Of a DNA stretch of 64,000 nucleotides, positions 1 to 6,725 are shown piece by piece. The position numbers and the translations under genes were made by a program. The notes under the pieces were generated by a model. That model was given only the letters and a program-made list of their open reading frames with translations, ran no database searches and was not told the DNA's origin. Position 1 is the first letter of the stretch. Every line of letters begins with the position of its first letter. The stretch is from Streptomyces lycii (GTDB lineage: Bacteria > Actinomycetota > Actinomycetes > Streptomycetales > Streptomycetaceae). Location of the stretch: NCBI RefSeq assembly GCF_009735685.1, contig NZ_WHPN01000268.1, forward strand, positions 18,346 through 82,345. Direction: 5' to 3'.

Positions 1-34
1 ATGCCCCGCCCCCTCTCGCTGTGGTGTGCTTCCA

Positions 35-63
35 ACAGTAGACCTCACGAAACGTGAAGTCAA
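35..63 (-). promoter_or_regulatory. Leftward promoter with operator in the spacer
   Basis: Reading the minus strand: -35 TTGACT (58-63), a 17-base spacer and -10 TACTGT (35-40). The spacer holds the dyad TCACGAAACGTGA (45-57). The same arrangement recurs at 2124-2152, 8021-8049 and 19199-19227. Downstream, the minus strand reads a strong GAGAGGGGG site and then bases that would make an ATG starting at position 2, so the controlled gene probably begins at the window edge. The -35 box overlaps the stop codon of the preceding small gene. Confidence 0.8.
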
Positions 64-239
64 TCCCCCTTGCTGATCCGATCCGCGAGCTTCACGCCGT
101 AGCCGAACAGGATCGCGAACACGCCGACGAACACGGCGCCCACGGCGAGCCCGTTCGCCCCGCTGTCGTGAACCCAGCGAGCCAGCAGGCCGGCGACAGC
201 GGCAGCGATGACGAGTAACGCGTATGAGACTCTGGTCAT
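60..239 (-). CDS. Small two-helix membrane protein, phage
   Basis: A 59-residue protein starting MTRVSYALLV and ending in a charged ADRISKGD tail. Two hydrophobic stretches (about residues 5-20 and 31-48) are separated by a short polar turn, which fits a small membrane hairpin. No family is recognised. It is the last gene of its transcript on this side of the window; its stop codon overlaps the -35 box of the next leftward promoter. The ATG at 239 is the only good start. Its role is unknown; small membrane proteins in early phage regions often alter host membrane or exclusion functions, but nothing here shows that. Confidence 0.65.
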   Translation of the reverse strand: MTRVSYALLVIAAAVAGLLARWVHDSGANGLAVGAVFVGVFAILFGYGVKLADRISKGD

Positions 240-274
240 GGCGGCAGACTAGCGGGAGCGGCTGCGCCAGGCAT

Positions 275-306
275 GAGAAAGCCCCCGACGGAGTCCGCCA
301 GGGGCC
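275..306 (-). terminator. Intrinsic terminator, leftward
   Basis: On the minus strand GCCCCTGGCG and CGTCGGGGGC form a 10-pair stem (two G-T pairs) with loop GACTC, followed by TTT. It lies just after the 55-residue gene at 315-482. The same stem design recurs at 16184-16214. Confidence 0.8.
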
Positions 307-314
307 AGGCTCAG

Positions 315-482
315 TTACTCGCTCAGTTCGATCGGAATGTGTACAGTGTCCCGGGCTACCTCGACCCTGTCCGTGACGATGTCGAAGGTCTGCGCGGTGT
401 CCGCGTCAACGATCAGAATCGGCATTGCATCTGCCTCAAGTGGCAGGGTGTTCAGCAGTCGGCGAAGCTCTCCGAGTGTCAT
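315..482 (-). CDS. 55-residue phage protein, unknown function
   Basis: Starts MTLGELRRLL with GAGAGGA about 8 bases upstream, and ends IPIELSE. The pattern is that of a small alpha/beta protein: a short helix, then a PILIVDADTA strand, then an acidic/hydrophobic end. There is an earlier in-frame ATG (MSC) but the ribosome site favours this one. It ends directly before a terminator, so it closes an operon. Small proteins beginning with an M-T-(L/V)-G-(E/Q)-L-R motif are common in Streptomyces phages; function unknown. Confidence 0.65.
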   Translation of the reverse strand: MTLGELRRLLNTLPLEADAMPILIVDADTAQTFDIVTDRVEVARDTVHIPIELSE

Positions 483-503
483 GCAGCTCATCCTCTCAGC
501 GCG

Positions 504-701
504 TCAGCGCGTGTACGTCTTCAGGAACACCGGCAGCCGTAGCGAGCTGTGGTAGTCCGCCCACTGGCCTCCCGGCTCGCGCCGACTGTATGTGAACGAC
601 ACCGCGGCTTCGCCGTTGACGTCTCGCCACACGCGGGTCACCACGACCGCGGGTCCGGCGGAACGCCTGTGCCAGGTCTGGCCGATCTTGACGTTGCACA
701 T
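504..701 (-). CDS. 65-residue phage protein, unknown function
   Basis: Begins MCNVKIGQTWHRR and ends LPVFLKTYTR. It looks like a small beta-rich protein with an early 'IGQTW' motif often seen in short actinophage proteins. GAGGGGG lies upstream at good spacing. The dyad at 715-728 lies 13 bases before the start, so the gene may be under immunity control. No known fold can be assigned from the sequence alone. Confidence 0.65.
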   Translation of the reverse strand: MCNVKIGQTWHRRSAGPAVVVTRVWRDVNGEAAVSFTYSRREPGGQWADYHSSLRLPVFLKTYTR

Positions 702-714
702 GGGTGCCGCCCCC

Positions 715-728
715 TCACGAATTCGTGA
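715..728 (-). promoter_or_regulatory. Operator-like perfect dyad
   Basis: TCACGAATTCGTGA is a perfect 14-base palindrome of the same family as the promoter operators. It overlaps the stop codon of the dCMP deaminase gene and lies just before the ribosome site of the 504-701 gene. No TTGACT box accompanies it. Confidence 0.6.
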
Positions 729-1107
729 ACACAGTCCGATGAATGCCAGCCGCTGTGATCAGCGTTGAACACGCCGGGCACGGCTCGCGGGTCACATAGA
801 GCGTGGCTCCGGGTAGCTCATGAGCCGGCGCGTGGTAGATCGCATTAGCCTCCGCGTGGACAGCGATGCAGTTCGCGTAGTCGCTGTTCGGCGCGCACGC
901 TGACGCGTCGAGTCGTCCCCGCGGACAGTTGCCGGCGGAGGCACATCCGGGGATTCCGGCCGGGGCCCCGTTATAGCCGACGGACAGCACCCGATGAGTC
1001 CGCGACAGGATGACCGCGCCGACCTGCGAACGCGTACAGTCAGCGCGAGTGGCTACGGCTGCCGCCAGGGCAAGCGCCCACTCGTCCCAGCTCGGGCGGT
1101 CACTCAT
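715..1107 (-). CDS. dCMP deaminase
   Basis: A 130-residue zinc cytidine/deoxycytidylate deaminase. The zinc site is visible as HAEANAI (His, with Glu as proton shuttle) and PCPACSTLI (two Cys), preceded by the substrate-loop motif VGYNGAPAG. It should convert dCMP to dUMP for thymidylate supply during phage replication. The start MSDRPSW at 1107 is chosen because it overlaps the preceding stop as ATGA and has GGGAGGG upstream; a longer open frame exists but overlaps the neighbour. The cysteine-rich insert between the YNG and HAE motifs (CASAGNC...CAPNSDYANC) is usual for the family. Confidence 0.92.
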   Translation of the reverse strand: MSDRPSWDEWALALAAAVATRADCTRSQVGAVILSRTHRVLSVGYNGAPAGIPGCASAGNCPRGRLDASACAPNSDYANCIAVHAEANAIYHAPAHELPGATLYVTREPCPACSTLITAAGIHRTVFTNS

Positions 1108-1640
1108 GTCCGCTGCCCTCCCGCTGTCTGCTTCCACCCGGACAGAGTCCACCGAAAGCCGGCCTCCGCGCGCTCGTGGCATACCGGATGGTGGCACTCC
1201 GGGTCTACGGCCGGGCCTCTGCACGCGTACCACCACCGAGCCGTGGCAGTTTGCACGGACGCCTCTTCAGGGTTGAGCTGGTCATCGCGCACCCTGGCAG
1301 CTTTCAGGGTGGCCGCCGTGCCGTCTCCCGCGCAGTTGTGCCGCCCCATTCGCTGTTCGAGTGTCACCGGAACGACGTCGCCGCACACCGGGCAAGCCGT
1401 AACGTACAGCCGCTCGGCACAGTTCCGGTCCCAATGCCGGCTCCATGCCACCTGACCCGGCATTGGGTAGGTCTCCGGGCTGTATCTGTCGTACTCGCCG
1501 ACGGTGTCCGGTATGTCCCGCCAGTGGTGCACCAGGTCCCCGCCGTCGGTACGCAGCCGGAACACCTTGACCTCATAGGGCGTAGCGTTGAACCAGTAGC
1601 GGACGCCGTTGAAGACGCGCTCCCAGGCTTTCATGTGCAT
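1104..1640 (-). CDS. Phage protein with a CxxC zinc motif, unknown
   Basis: 178 residues, starting MHMKAWERVFNGVRYWF with GGAGGGG six bases upstream. Coupled to dCMP deaminase by an ATGA overlap. The N-terminal half looks like a small beta domain that ends at a PMPGQVAWS segment; the middle carries CPVCGD and a later HNC that could bind zinc. The C-terminal half has further Cys/His (WWYACRGP, CHHPVCHE), so there may be a second metal site. Probably nucleic-acid associated, but no family is recognised. Confidence 0.7.
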   Translation of the reverse strand: MHMKAWERVFNGVRYWFNATPYEVKVFRLRTDGGDLVHHWRDIPDTVGEYDRYSPETYPMPGQVAWSRHWDRNCAERLYVTACPVCGDVVPVTLEQRMGRHNCAGDGTAATLKAARVRDDQLNPEEASVQTATARWWYACRGPAVDPECHHPVCHERAEAGFRWTLSGWKQTAGGQRT

Positions 1641-1718
1641 GTGGCTCCCCTCCATCAACTGTCCGGACACAGCGAAGCGGACACGGCGACGTCCGCCATG
1701 CCCGCTGCTGCGCTGGGC

Positions 1719-2093
1719 TCACTTGGTCAGGATGCGCAGCTTGCGCCCCGCCGGGTGAATGATCTTGCGGGCGCCATCGCTGTCATAGCAGTGGAGTCGG
1801 CCCGCGCTGTCGGCCACGTACCGCGTGCGGCTGAAGCGCTCCACACCTCCGACGTGGCCGAACGACTCGAACATCACGCCTTCCGGCGCCAGCCCTGCCA
1901 ACTCGCGTGCGTCCCAGGTGGTGACACGGAACTTCCGGCCCGCCGTAGCCGTGTGGCGTCCGGTGTACGTGTCCGGACTGATGTGGTCCGGCGCTGCGTG
2001 ACACTCCAGATCCCGACCGTCAAGCAGCGCAGCGAAGCACTCCTCGCAGTGGACGTTGAACCGGTTGGTCTGAGTCTCGCAGCAAGGGCACAT
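1719..2093 (-). CDS. Zinc-ribbon phage protein, unknown
   Basis: 124 residues. The N terminus MCPCCETQTNRFNVHCEEC gives a four-cysteine zinc ribbon (CPCC...CEEC), followed by a beta-rich region with short YVADSAGRLHCYDSDG and IIHPAGRKLRI strands. The TTGACT promoter with operator at 2124-2152 lies 31 bases upstream, so this is the first gene of the transcript that continues into dCMP deaminase. The start at 2093 has GGAAGAGAG upstream. Function unknown. Confidence 0.7.
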   Translation of the reverse strand: MCPCCETQTNRFNVHCEECFAALLDGRDLECHAAPDHISPDTYTGRHTATAGRKFRVTTWDARELAGLAPEGVMFESFGHVGGVERFSRTRYVADSAGRLHCYDSDGARKIIHPAGRKLRILTK

Positions 2094-2123
2094 GGTGTTC
2101 TCTCTTCCGCTCGGTGTTCCTTC

Positions 2124-2152
2124 AGCGTAGACCTCACGAATCGTGAAGTCAA
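2124..2152 (-). promoter_or_regulatory. Leftward promoter with operator in the spacer
   Basis: -35 TTGACT (2147-2152), 17-base spacer, -10 TACGCT (2124-2129). The spacer carries the dyad TCACGAATCGTGA (2134-2146). It drives the zinc-ribbon gene at 1719-2093 and the genes coupled to it. Confidence 0.78.
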
Positions 2153-2177
2153 CATCCGGACACAGCGGAGCGTCCGC

Positions 2178-3005
2178 TTACTTGCTGTCCGCTGTCCGCA
2201 GCTTGTCCGCGTACCGCTGTCCGGTCCGAGCGGCCACGTCGAAGTAGTCCGCCAGTGTCCGGCCGGTGACCTCTGCTCCGCTGTCCGCGATGTCCGCCGC
2301 TGCCGCCTTGATGTCCGCCAGCGAGGGGGTGCGCTTGCGCGGTGTCCGGACACTGTCCGTGGGCTTCACCTGCGCGTTGTCCGCGGACTGTCCGTCGTCC
2401 TCGATCATGTGCACCTCTGTCCGGACAGGCGAAGCCATGTCCGCCATGGCCCGGTTGATCGTGTCCGCCGACGTGACTGTCTGTCCGGCGTATGCAGACA
2501 GTGTCCGCCGCTCCCGGACACCCGCGGCCGTACCCGCCGGCAGGTCGTGGATTAGGTCCATGCGCGTGTCCGCAATCCTTTGGGCTAAGCCCGTGCCCAC
2601 CGCCTCCGTCCGCAGCAGCCGCGCCACCAGGTCCGAGCCGAAGAAGATCGCGCCAACCGGCAGTGCCGTCGCCAGCAGGACCAGCGGCCAGGCGAGGCCC
2701 ACCGTGCCCTCCGGCTGATGCAGCTCCGGCATGATGCCGTGCAGGTGGTTCAGCCCCAGGGACGCCAGCGTGTAGGCGCCCAGCACGCGGAATGCCAGCT
2801 TCCGGGCACTCCCGTCCAGCACCATGCCGGCGACCAGGGCGACCGCCATGAGGCCGTCAACCACCAGCGGATAAAGGATCGCAGCCTGCGCGTCCGCGCC
2901 GATGGCGGTTGCTACGTCGCGCAGCGCGTTCCACGACACCCGGAAGGCCATAACAACGATCAGGCCCAGCGCCAGCAGAAGAGTGATCTTGGCCTTGCGG
3001 TTCAT
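2178..3005 (-). CDS. DUF2637-like membrane protein with DNA-binding-type tail
   Basis: 275 residues. The N-terminal half has four hydrophobic helices (about 7-22, 43-62, 71-88, 104-122), typical of DUF2637 proteins found on actinobacterial plasmids, conjugative elements and phages. The C-terminal half is polar with an RKRTPSLADIKAAAADI segment and a small helical end (GRTLADYFDVAARTGQRYADKL), like a helix-turn-helix. It starts at 3005 with GGGAGGT, and that ribosome site is embedded in an operator-like dyad. The gene is unusually dense in the hexamer CGGACA/TGTCCG, unlike its neighbours. Confidence 0.8.
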   Translation of the reverse strand: MNRKAKITLLLALGLIVVMAFRVSWNALRDVATAIGADAQAAILYPLVVDGLMAVALVAGMVLDGSARKLAFRVLGAYTLASLGLNHLHGIMPELHQPEGTVGLAWPLVLLATALPVGAIFFGSDLVARLLRTEAVGTGLAQRIADTRMDLIHDLPAGTAAGVRERRTLSAYAGQTVTSADTINRAMADMASPVRTEVHMIEDDGQSADNAQVKPTDSVRTPRKRTPSLADIKAAAADIADSGAEVTGRTLADYFDVAARTGQRYADKLRTADSK

Positions 3006-3012
3006 GTTGACC

Positions 3013-3031
3013 TCCCGTTTCGTGAACTCAA
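3013..3031 (-). promoter_or_regulatory. Degenerate operator overlapping a ribosome site
   Basis: The minus strand reads TTGAGTTCACGAAACGGGAGG then ATG seven bases or less later. The dyad (3013-3025) is imperfect because one arm is the GGGAGG ribosome site itself. Repressor binding here would block either transcription or translation start of the DUF2637-like gene. Confidence 0.5.
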
Positions 3032-3038
3032 CGTACCG

Positions 3039-3314
3039 CTACTCGGGCGCAGCCGCAAGACGCGCGTGCAGACGGGCGATCAGCGTTTCGCCGATCAACC
3101 CGTCCTCGCCGTTCGTGTCGATGTCAAACGAGACGATGTCCTCTGCGCTGACGCGCTCGCCGTGCCCGAACCAGTCGAAAAGATCGTCCTCGTCCACTTC
3201 GAGGAACAGGGCCACCGCATACTGCGGGAAGAGGATGGCGCTGCCGGTCTCCGCGAGCAGGATGATGATTGCGCCCAGGTGCGTACGCAGATTCTCCGCG
3301 TCGTCATTCGGCAT
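3039..3314 (-). CDS. 91-residue acidic phage protein, unknown
   Basis: Starts MPNDDAENLRTHL after GGGAG; overlaps the end of the 3304-3549 gene by 11 bases. One hydrophobic helix (LGAIIILLAETGSAILF) is followed by an acidic region (FLEVDEDDLFDWFG). Could be a small membrane-associated or dimerising protein. No family is recognised. Confidence 0.65.
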   Translation of the reverse strand: MPNDDAENLRTHLGAIIILLAETGSAILFPQYAVALFLEVDEDDLFDWFGHGERVSAEDIVSFDIDTNGEDGLIGETLIARLHARLAAAPE

Positions 3315-3549
3315 AGTGGTCTCCCGCCAGTTGGCGCGCTGCGCGCAGTGCCTTGCTGTTCTCGTAGCGGATCGACGCCTCCGCCTTGCCTGCGCGAAGC
3401 GCCGCGTCCGGCGAGCTGAAGTCCTCGACGCACAGCCAGACATCGGCCAAGCGACGGGAGCCGATCAGTCGGCGCTTGCGGAGCTGGACGACCATAACGG
3501 TTCCGCCGAGGCGGAAAGAGACGCGGTAGAAGTGGCCGTGCTCAAGCAT
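3304..3549 (-). CDS. 81-residue phage protein, unknown
   Basis: MLEHGHFYRVSFRLGG... a small beta-sheet protein with a basic middle (QLRKRRLIGSRRL) and helical end. Its ATG overlaps the methyltransferase stop codon by 8 bases, and its own end overlaps the next gene, so it is translationally coupled on both sides. No family is recognised. Confidence 0.65.
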   Translation of the reverse strand: MLEHGHFYRVSFRLGGTVMVVQLRKRRLIGSRRLADVWLCVEDFSSPDAALRAGKAEASIRYENSKALRAARQLAGDHYAE

Positions 3550-4595
3550 CGAGCAGCCTCCTGTACGCCTCGTATGCCTGCTGTGGGACGACGCCGTTGC
3601 CGATGGCGTGAAGCTGGTCCGCTCGGCTGAGCCCCGGCGTAGCCGTCACCCACCCGTCCGGGAGTCCCATCAGCCACTCAGCGAACCGGGCCGTAAGGCG
3701 ACGACCACCACGCGGACCGGTCTCTGTCGGTATGGGCGCAGCCCTGCCCATCCATGCCTCTTGCCGCCGAATGGCAGGCTCGTACTTGCCCCAATCCTGA
3801 ACCAGATCAGCATCCGGATCCGGCAGGGTGGTGACTGCCGTGCGCAGGTTCATCCCGCCTTTGCGATGCGGACTTGTGCCCGGCCCTCCCGTGCCGTCCG
3901 ATGTGGTCGGGGTGGGCAAGAGGTAGACCACCTCGTCATCCAAGGTGGGCCCGTGCCCTCCGGCCTTTCGCTTGTCCGGGTGCTGAGCCGCGCCGTTGCG
4001 GCCGAGCTGTGCCGTGGGAGTCTTGAACAACAGCACCACTTCGCTCAGTGGGCGACTGTTCTTGCCGTGCTGGTTCGACGCCCCCGATTTCCAGTCACGC
4101 GCCGTGGGCGTGGGAAGGAGTTGCAAGTCCGAACCACCGGTTCCGGTGGTGCGCACCCCCCACGTCGGACGCTCGAAGAGTTGTCCAGCGCAGGTCATAC
4201 CCGATTTCGGCCAGGTCTGCGGCGACAACGTCGAGCCCGCGGGTTCGGAGGACTGCGACGTTTTCCAGGAAGAGGTAGCGCGGTCGAAGTACCCGAGTAG
4301 CTTTGGCGACGTGCTTCCAGACTCCCGAGCGCTTCCCATGGATGCCAACCCTTCGTCCCGCGTTGCTGATGTCCTGACAGGGGAACCCCGCTGTGATGAC
4401 GTCCGCCTGGCCGTCCAGTTCAGACCAGTCGTAATCCGTGATGTCCCCGATGTTCTCTGCACCGGGGAACCTCTCCTCAAGGATCTTGCACGCGTGCTTG
4501 GTGACCTCCGCAACGTGCGTCACCTTGTCGCCTACGAGCGGTTCCACGGCCAGGCCAATGCCCCCGTAGCCGGCGCACAGTTCAAGAATTGCCAT
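3542..4595 (-). pseudogene. C5-cytosine DNA methyltransferase, frameshifted
   Basis: The two reading frames together hold every C5-methyltransferase motif in order. Frame one (4095-4595) has motif I ELCAGYGGIGLA, the catalytic GFPCQDIS, ENV and the HHRNRWF motif VIII. Frame two continues with LLPTPTARDWKS, the variable target-recognition region, LMGLPDGW (motif IX) and AIGNGVVPQQA (motif X), ending at 3542. The break lies near 4110-4140: the first frame runs on through GLATPSHAHGA to a stop at 4095, while the needed frame reads LQLLPTP. One inserted or deleted base would restore a protein of about 350 residues. Likely inactive unless the shift is a sequence error or is programmed; no slippery site is seen. 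Confidence 0.85.
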
Positions 4596-4788
4596 CGCCG
4601 CAACCCCCACACTCGTAGCTGTCGACTTCGCTCACCAGCTCGCCCAGCAGGCCGCGCGCGTCGTCCTCGGGCATCTCAACGGTGCACACCGTGCGTCCCG
4701 CCGCGCCCCGCGTGTGCAGCAGGAAGACGTGCCCGGCGCGTTCAAGATCCACCGTGCCGCCGTCGTATGTGGAACTGCGAAGCTCCAT
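4582..4788 (-). CDS. 68-residue phage protein with Cys-rich end
   Basis: MELRSSTYDGGTVDLERAG..., a small beta protein ending in SYECGGCGDGNS, a CxxC pair that could bind metal. It starts immediately after the TGA of the 4789-5118 gene (TGAATG) and its end overlaps the methyltransferase start by 14 bases, so all three are coupled. Function unknown. Confidence 0.65.
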   Translation of the reverse strand: MELRSSTYDGGTVDLERAGHVFLLHTRGAAGRTVCTVEMPEDDARGLLGELVSEVDSYECGGCGDGNS

Positions 4789-5118
4789 TCAGACCAGCCC
4801 CGCAATGGCGTCGCCCCAGGTCTCGCCGTCGTCCTGTCGAATCTGCGCACGGTTGAGGCAACCCGCGGTCACGTCGCTGACGCTCAGCAGGTCACGAGCC
4901 ACGTGGAGCGCCTTGTCTCCCTCGCGCTCCCGCAGCACGTCCAGCGGCACGCCGAGCCGGTGCAGTACGTGACCCACCAGGCAGCTCGGAGCGCCGTTGT
5001 TGACGTACTGGCAGCTGCCGTCCTCGTCCTGCTCGTCGTACACGTACTCCGGCCGTTCCAGCGCAACGGTGCGCAGCACGCTCCGCACCTGCTCGTCGCT
5101 GACGTTGATCTTGTCCAT
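4789..5118 (-). CDS. 109-residue conserved actinophage protein
   Basis: MDKINVSDEQVRSVLRTVA..., with a central NGAPSCLVGHVLHRLG motif that recurs in many actinophage early proteins of unknown function. The start at 5118 has AGAGGGAG upstream, preceded by an operator-like dyad at 5132-5145. The C-terminal part is a helical VARDLLSVSDVTAGCLNRAQ region. Probably soluble; role unknown. Confidence 0.7.
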   Translation of the reverse strand: MDKINVSDEQVRSVLRTVALERPEYVYDEQDEDGSCQYVNNGAPSCLVGHVLHRLGVPLDVLREREGDKALHVARDLLSVSDVTAGCLNRAQIRQDDGETWGDAIAGLV

Positions 5119-5131
5119 GGCAGCTCCCTCT

Positions 5132-5145
5132 TCTCGATTTCGTGA
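5132..5145 (-). promoter_or_regulatory. Operator-like dyad, one arm imperfect
   Basis: TCACGAAATCGAGA on the minus strand, 13 bases before the start of the 4789-5118 gene. It matches the TCACGAAATCGTGA sites at 10150 and 34190 except for one base. Confidence 0.5.
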
Positions 5146-5212
5146 ACGTGCGTGCTCCCGGTGGCCTACGACGGCCGTATCCCTGGTACAGATCCGGGAG
5201 CTGAGCTGACGC

Positions 5213-5665
5213 TCAGATGCGCTCTACGGCGCTGACCCACCAGGCCGCCCCGTCGATGTCGTCGCGCACCAGGTACGGCATGTCGGGGTCCGCTGCGTCG
5301 ATCTCCACCAGCACACCGGTCCGGCCTGGTACGAGCGCCGACGTCTCCGGAACCCGGACCCGGTCGCCAACAGCCAGGGGCGCAGCCCGCTCCGCATCCA
5401 GCGCAACCAGCACCATGTGCGCCAGCGTTTCCGCGTGACCCCGGGCGTACAGGGTGTTTGCAACGAGCACGTCAGCCACGGTCTTGACCCGCGGGTCAGC
5501 GGCGCGCAGTTCGTCAGCGTCCACCGCGAACACGCCTCCGCCTTGCGTCCAACGCACCATGTACCGATCAGCACCGCTCGCCTCGCTGTACTCCGGCCCG
5601 TGCAGAATCTCAACTGCGCCATGCGCACCGACTTCGGCGATGTCGCCTCGCTTGAAAGTGGTCAC
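5213..5665 (-). CDS. 150-residue phage protein, possible SH3-like repeats
   Basis: GTG start at 5665 with GGAGGGT upstream and GTGA overlap with the preceding gene. Both ends look like small beta barrels: FKRGDIAEVGAHGAVEIL at the N terminus and LAVGDRVRVPETSALVPG near residue 98, each resembling an SH3/KOW-type strand pattern, with a helical VKTVADVLVANTLYARGHAE linker. Could bind nucleic acid or protein; no firm family. Confidence 0.65.
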   Translation of the reverse strand: MTTFKRGDIAEVGAHGAVEILHGPEYSEASGADRYMVRWTQGGGVFAVDADELRAADPRVKTVADVLVANTLYARGHAETLAHMVLVALDAERAAPLAVGDRVRVPETSALVPGRTGVLVEIDAADPDMPYLVRDDIDGAAWWVSAVERI

Positions 5666-5829
5666 TTCGTACCCTCCTGCGCCAGCGCCTCCGCTTCACT
5701 GCGCGTGGCCTTCACGGTCGCCGTGCTCTCGCCGTTCGCGTTCCGCAGGTGCATGTCCACCCGGTTGCCGCCCAGCGGCGTGATCGTGAGCTGCTGTCCG
5801 TCCCGCAGCTTGTAGGTTGTAGGGCGCAT
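5662..5829 (-). CDS. 55-residue phage protein, unknown
   Basis: MRPTTYKLRDGQQLTITPLG..., preceded by GGGAGGTGGCGCC. A short beta-hairpin protein with a helical, acidic end (SEAEALAQEGTK). The start is chosen by the ribosome site; the longer open frame upstream has none. A degenerate CCTCGA...GGGAGG dyad (about 5838-5851) overlaps the ribosome site, as at 3013. Function unknown. Confidence 0.6.
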   Translation of the reverse strand: MRPTTYKLRDGQQLTITPLGGNRVDMHLRNANGESTATVKATRSEAEALAQEGTK

Positions 5830-5884
5830 GGCGCCACCTCCCGAAATCGAGGACTGCTCTGTTGGCTGATAGGGGGATCGGCGG

Positions 5885-6725
5885 TTAGGCGCGCAGCGCG
5901 CCGTCCGCGATGTCCAGCACGGTGGCGAGGACCCTCGCCGGGTAGTACTCGCGGCCTCGGACAGGGGTTTCGCCGGCGTCGCGCAGAGCGTTGATGATGC
6001 GTCGCTCAAGGTCGGGCGCGGCCGTGCCGGGCATGTCGGTGTGCAGGCGGATCACGTCCGTCAGGCCGTCAGCGGCGTGGGTGCGCAGGCGCGGTCGCGG
6101 ATCGCCGGACGTTATGCCGAACTTGACGGTGTTGGTGTCGGGATCGCGGACTACGTAGAAGGCATCCCAGGTCTGACCCGCGCAGTAGCGGCAGATGCCC
6201 TTGCCCCTCTGGACGCTGTTCGGTCGTGTCGTCGTCTCATGACCCTCCGCACAGCGGACCCGGTGAGGGGTGGGGCTGCCCAACCACATCTGCTCAAGGA
6301 CTGTTCCGCCCAACTCCGTCACGCGCCGGATGAACTCTCGGTGTGCGGTCTCGGAGCCGGTGGCGCAGATGCGGCAGATGCCCCGGCCCTTTTGGACGCT
6401 GGTCGGGCGGGGCGTCGTCTCGTGGCCATTAGCGCAACGGACCCGATGGGGGGGTGCGGTTGCCCAGCCACTCCGATTCCAGGACCGTCCCGCCCAGTTC
6501 CCCCACGCGACCCAGGAACGCCCACCAGGCGTAATAGGGGTCATTCCCGGCGCACGCGCGGCAGATGCCTTGGCCCTGCTGGACCCTGTTCGGACGCGGA
6601 CGTGCCAGATGCCCAACGCGACAGCGCACCAGCATCGGCGTCCTGTGGCCCTTCCACCCACTCGTAATGACCGTCCCGCCCTGCGCCTCAACAGCGGCGC
6701 GGAACGCGGCCTCTGCCGCCTTCAC
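5885..6725 (-). pseudogene. Zinc-ribbon repeat / GIY-YIG-like protein, frameshifted at C7
   Basis: Three copies of a module of about 50 residues are visible, each like ELGGTVLESEWLGNRTP followed by VRC-GH and GICR-CA, which makes a treble-clef-type zinc ribbon. The C terminus (WDAFYVVRDPDTNTVKFGIT, then RPRLRTHA) resembles GIY-YIG nuclease domains. The first module and a half are read from the GTG at 6725; the rest is in another frame ending at 5885. The switch falls at a run of seven C (minus strand) near 6445-6451. With six C the module reads NRTPHRVRCANGH exactly like the next repeat. It is a disrupted, phase-variable or mis-sequenced gene. Likely a homing-type or DNA-binding nuclease. Confidence 0.8.

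Noticed and set aside
1176..2555. Plus-strand open frame of 459 codons
   Set aside because: It is antisense to several well-supported minus-strand genes, has no ribosome site and the protein is a low-complexity Arg/Val sequence typical of GC-rich shadows.
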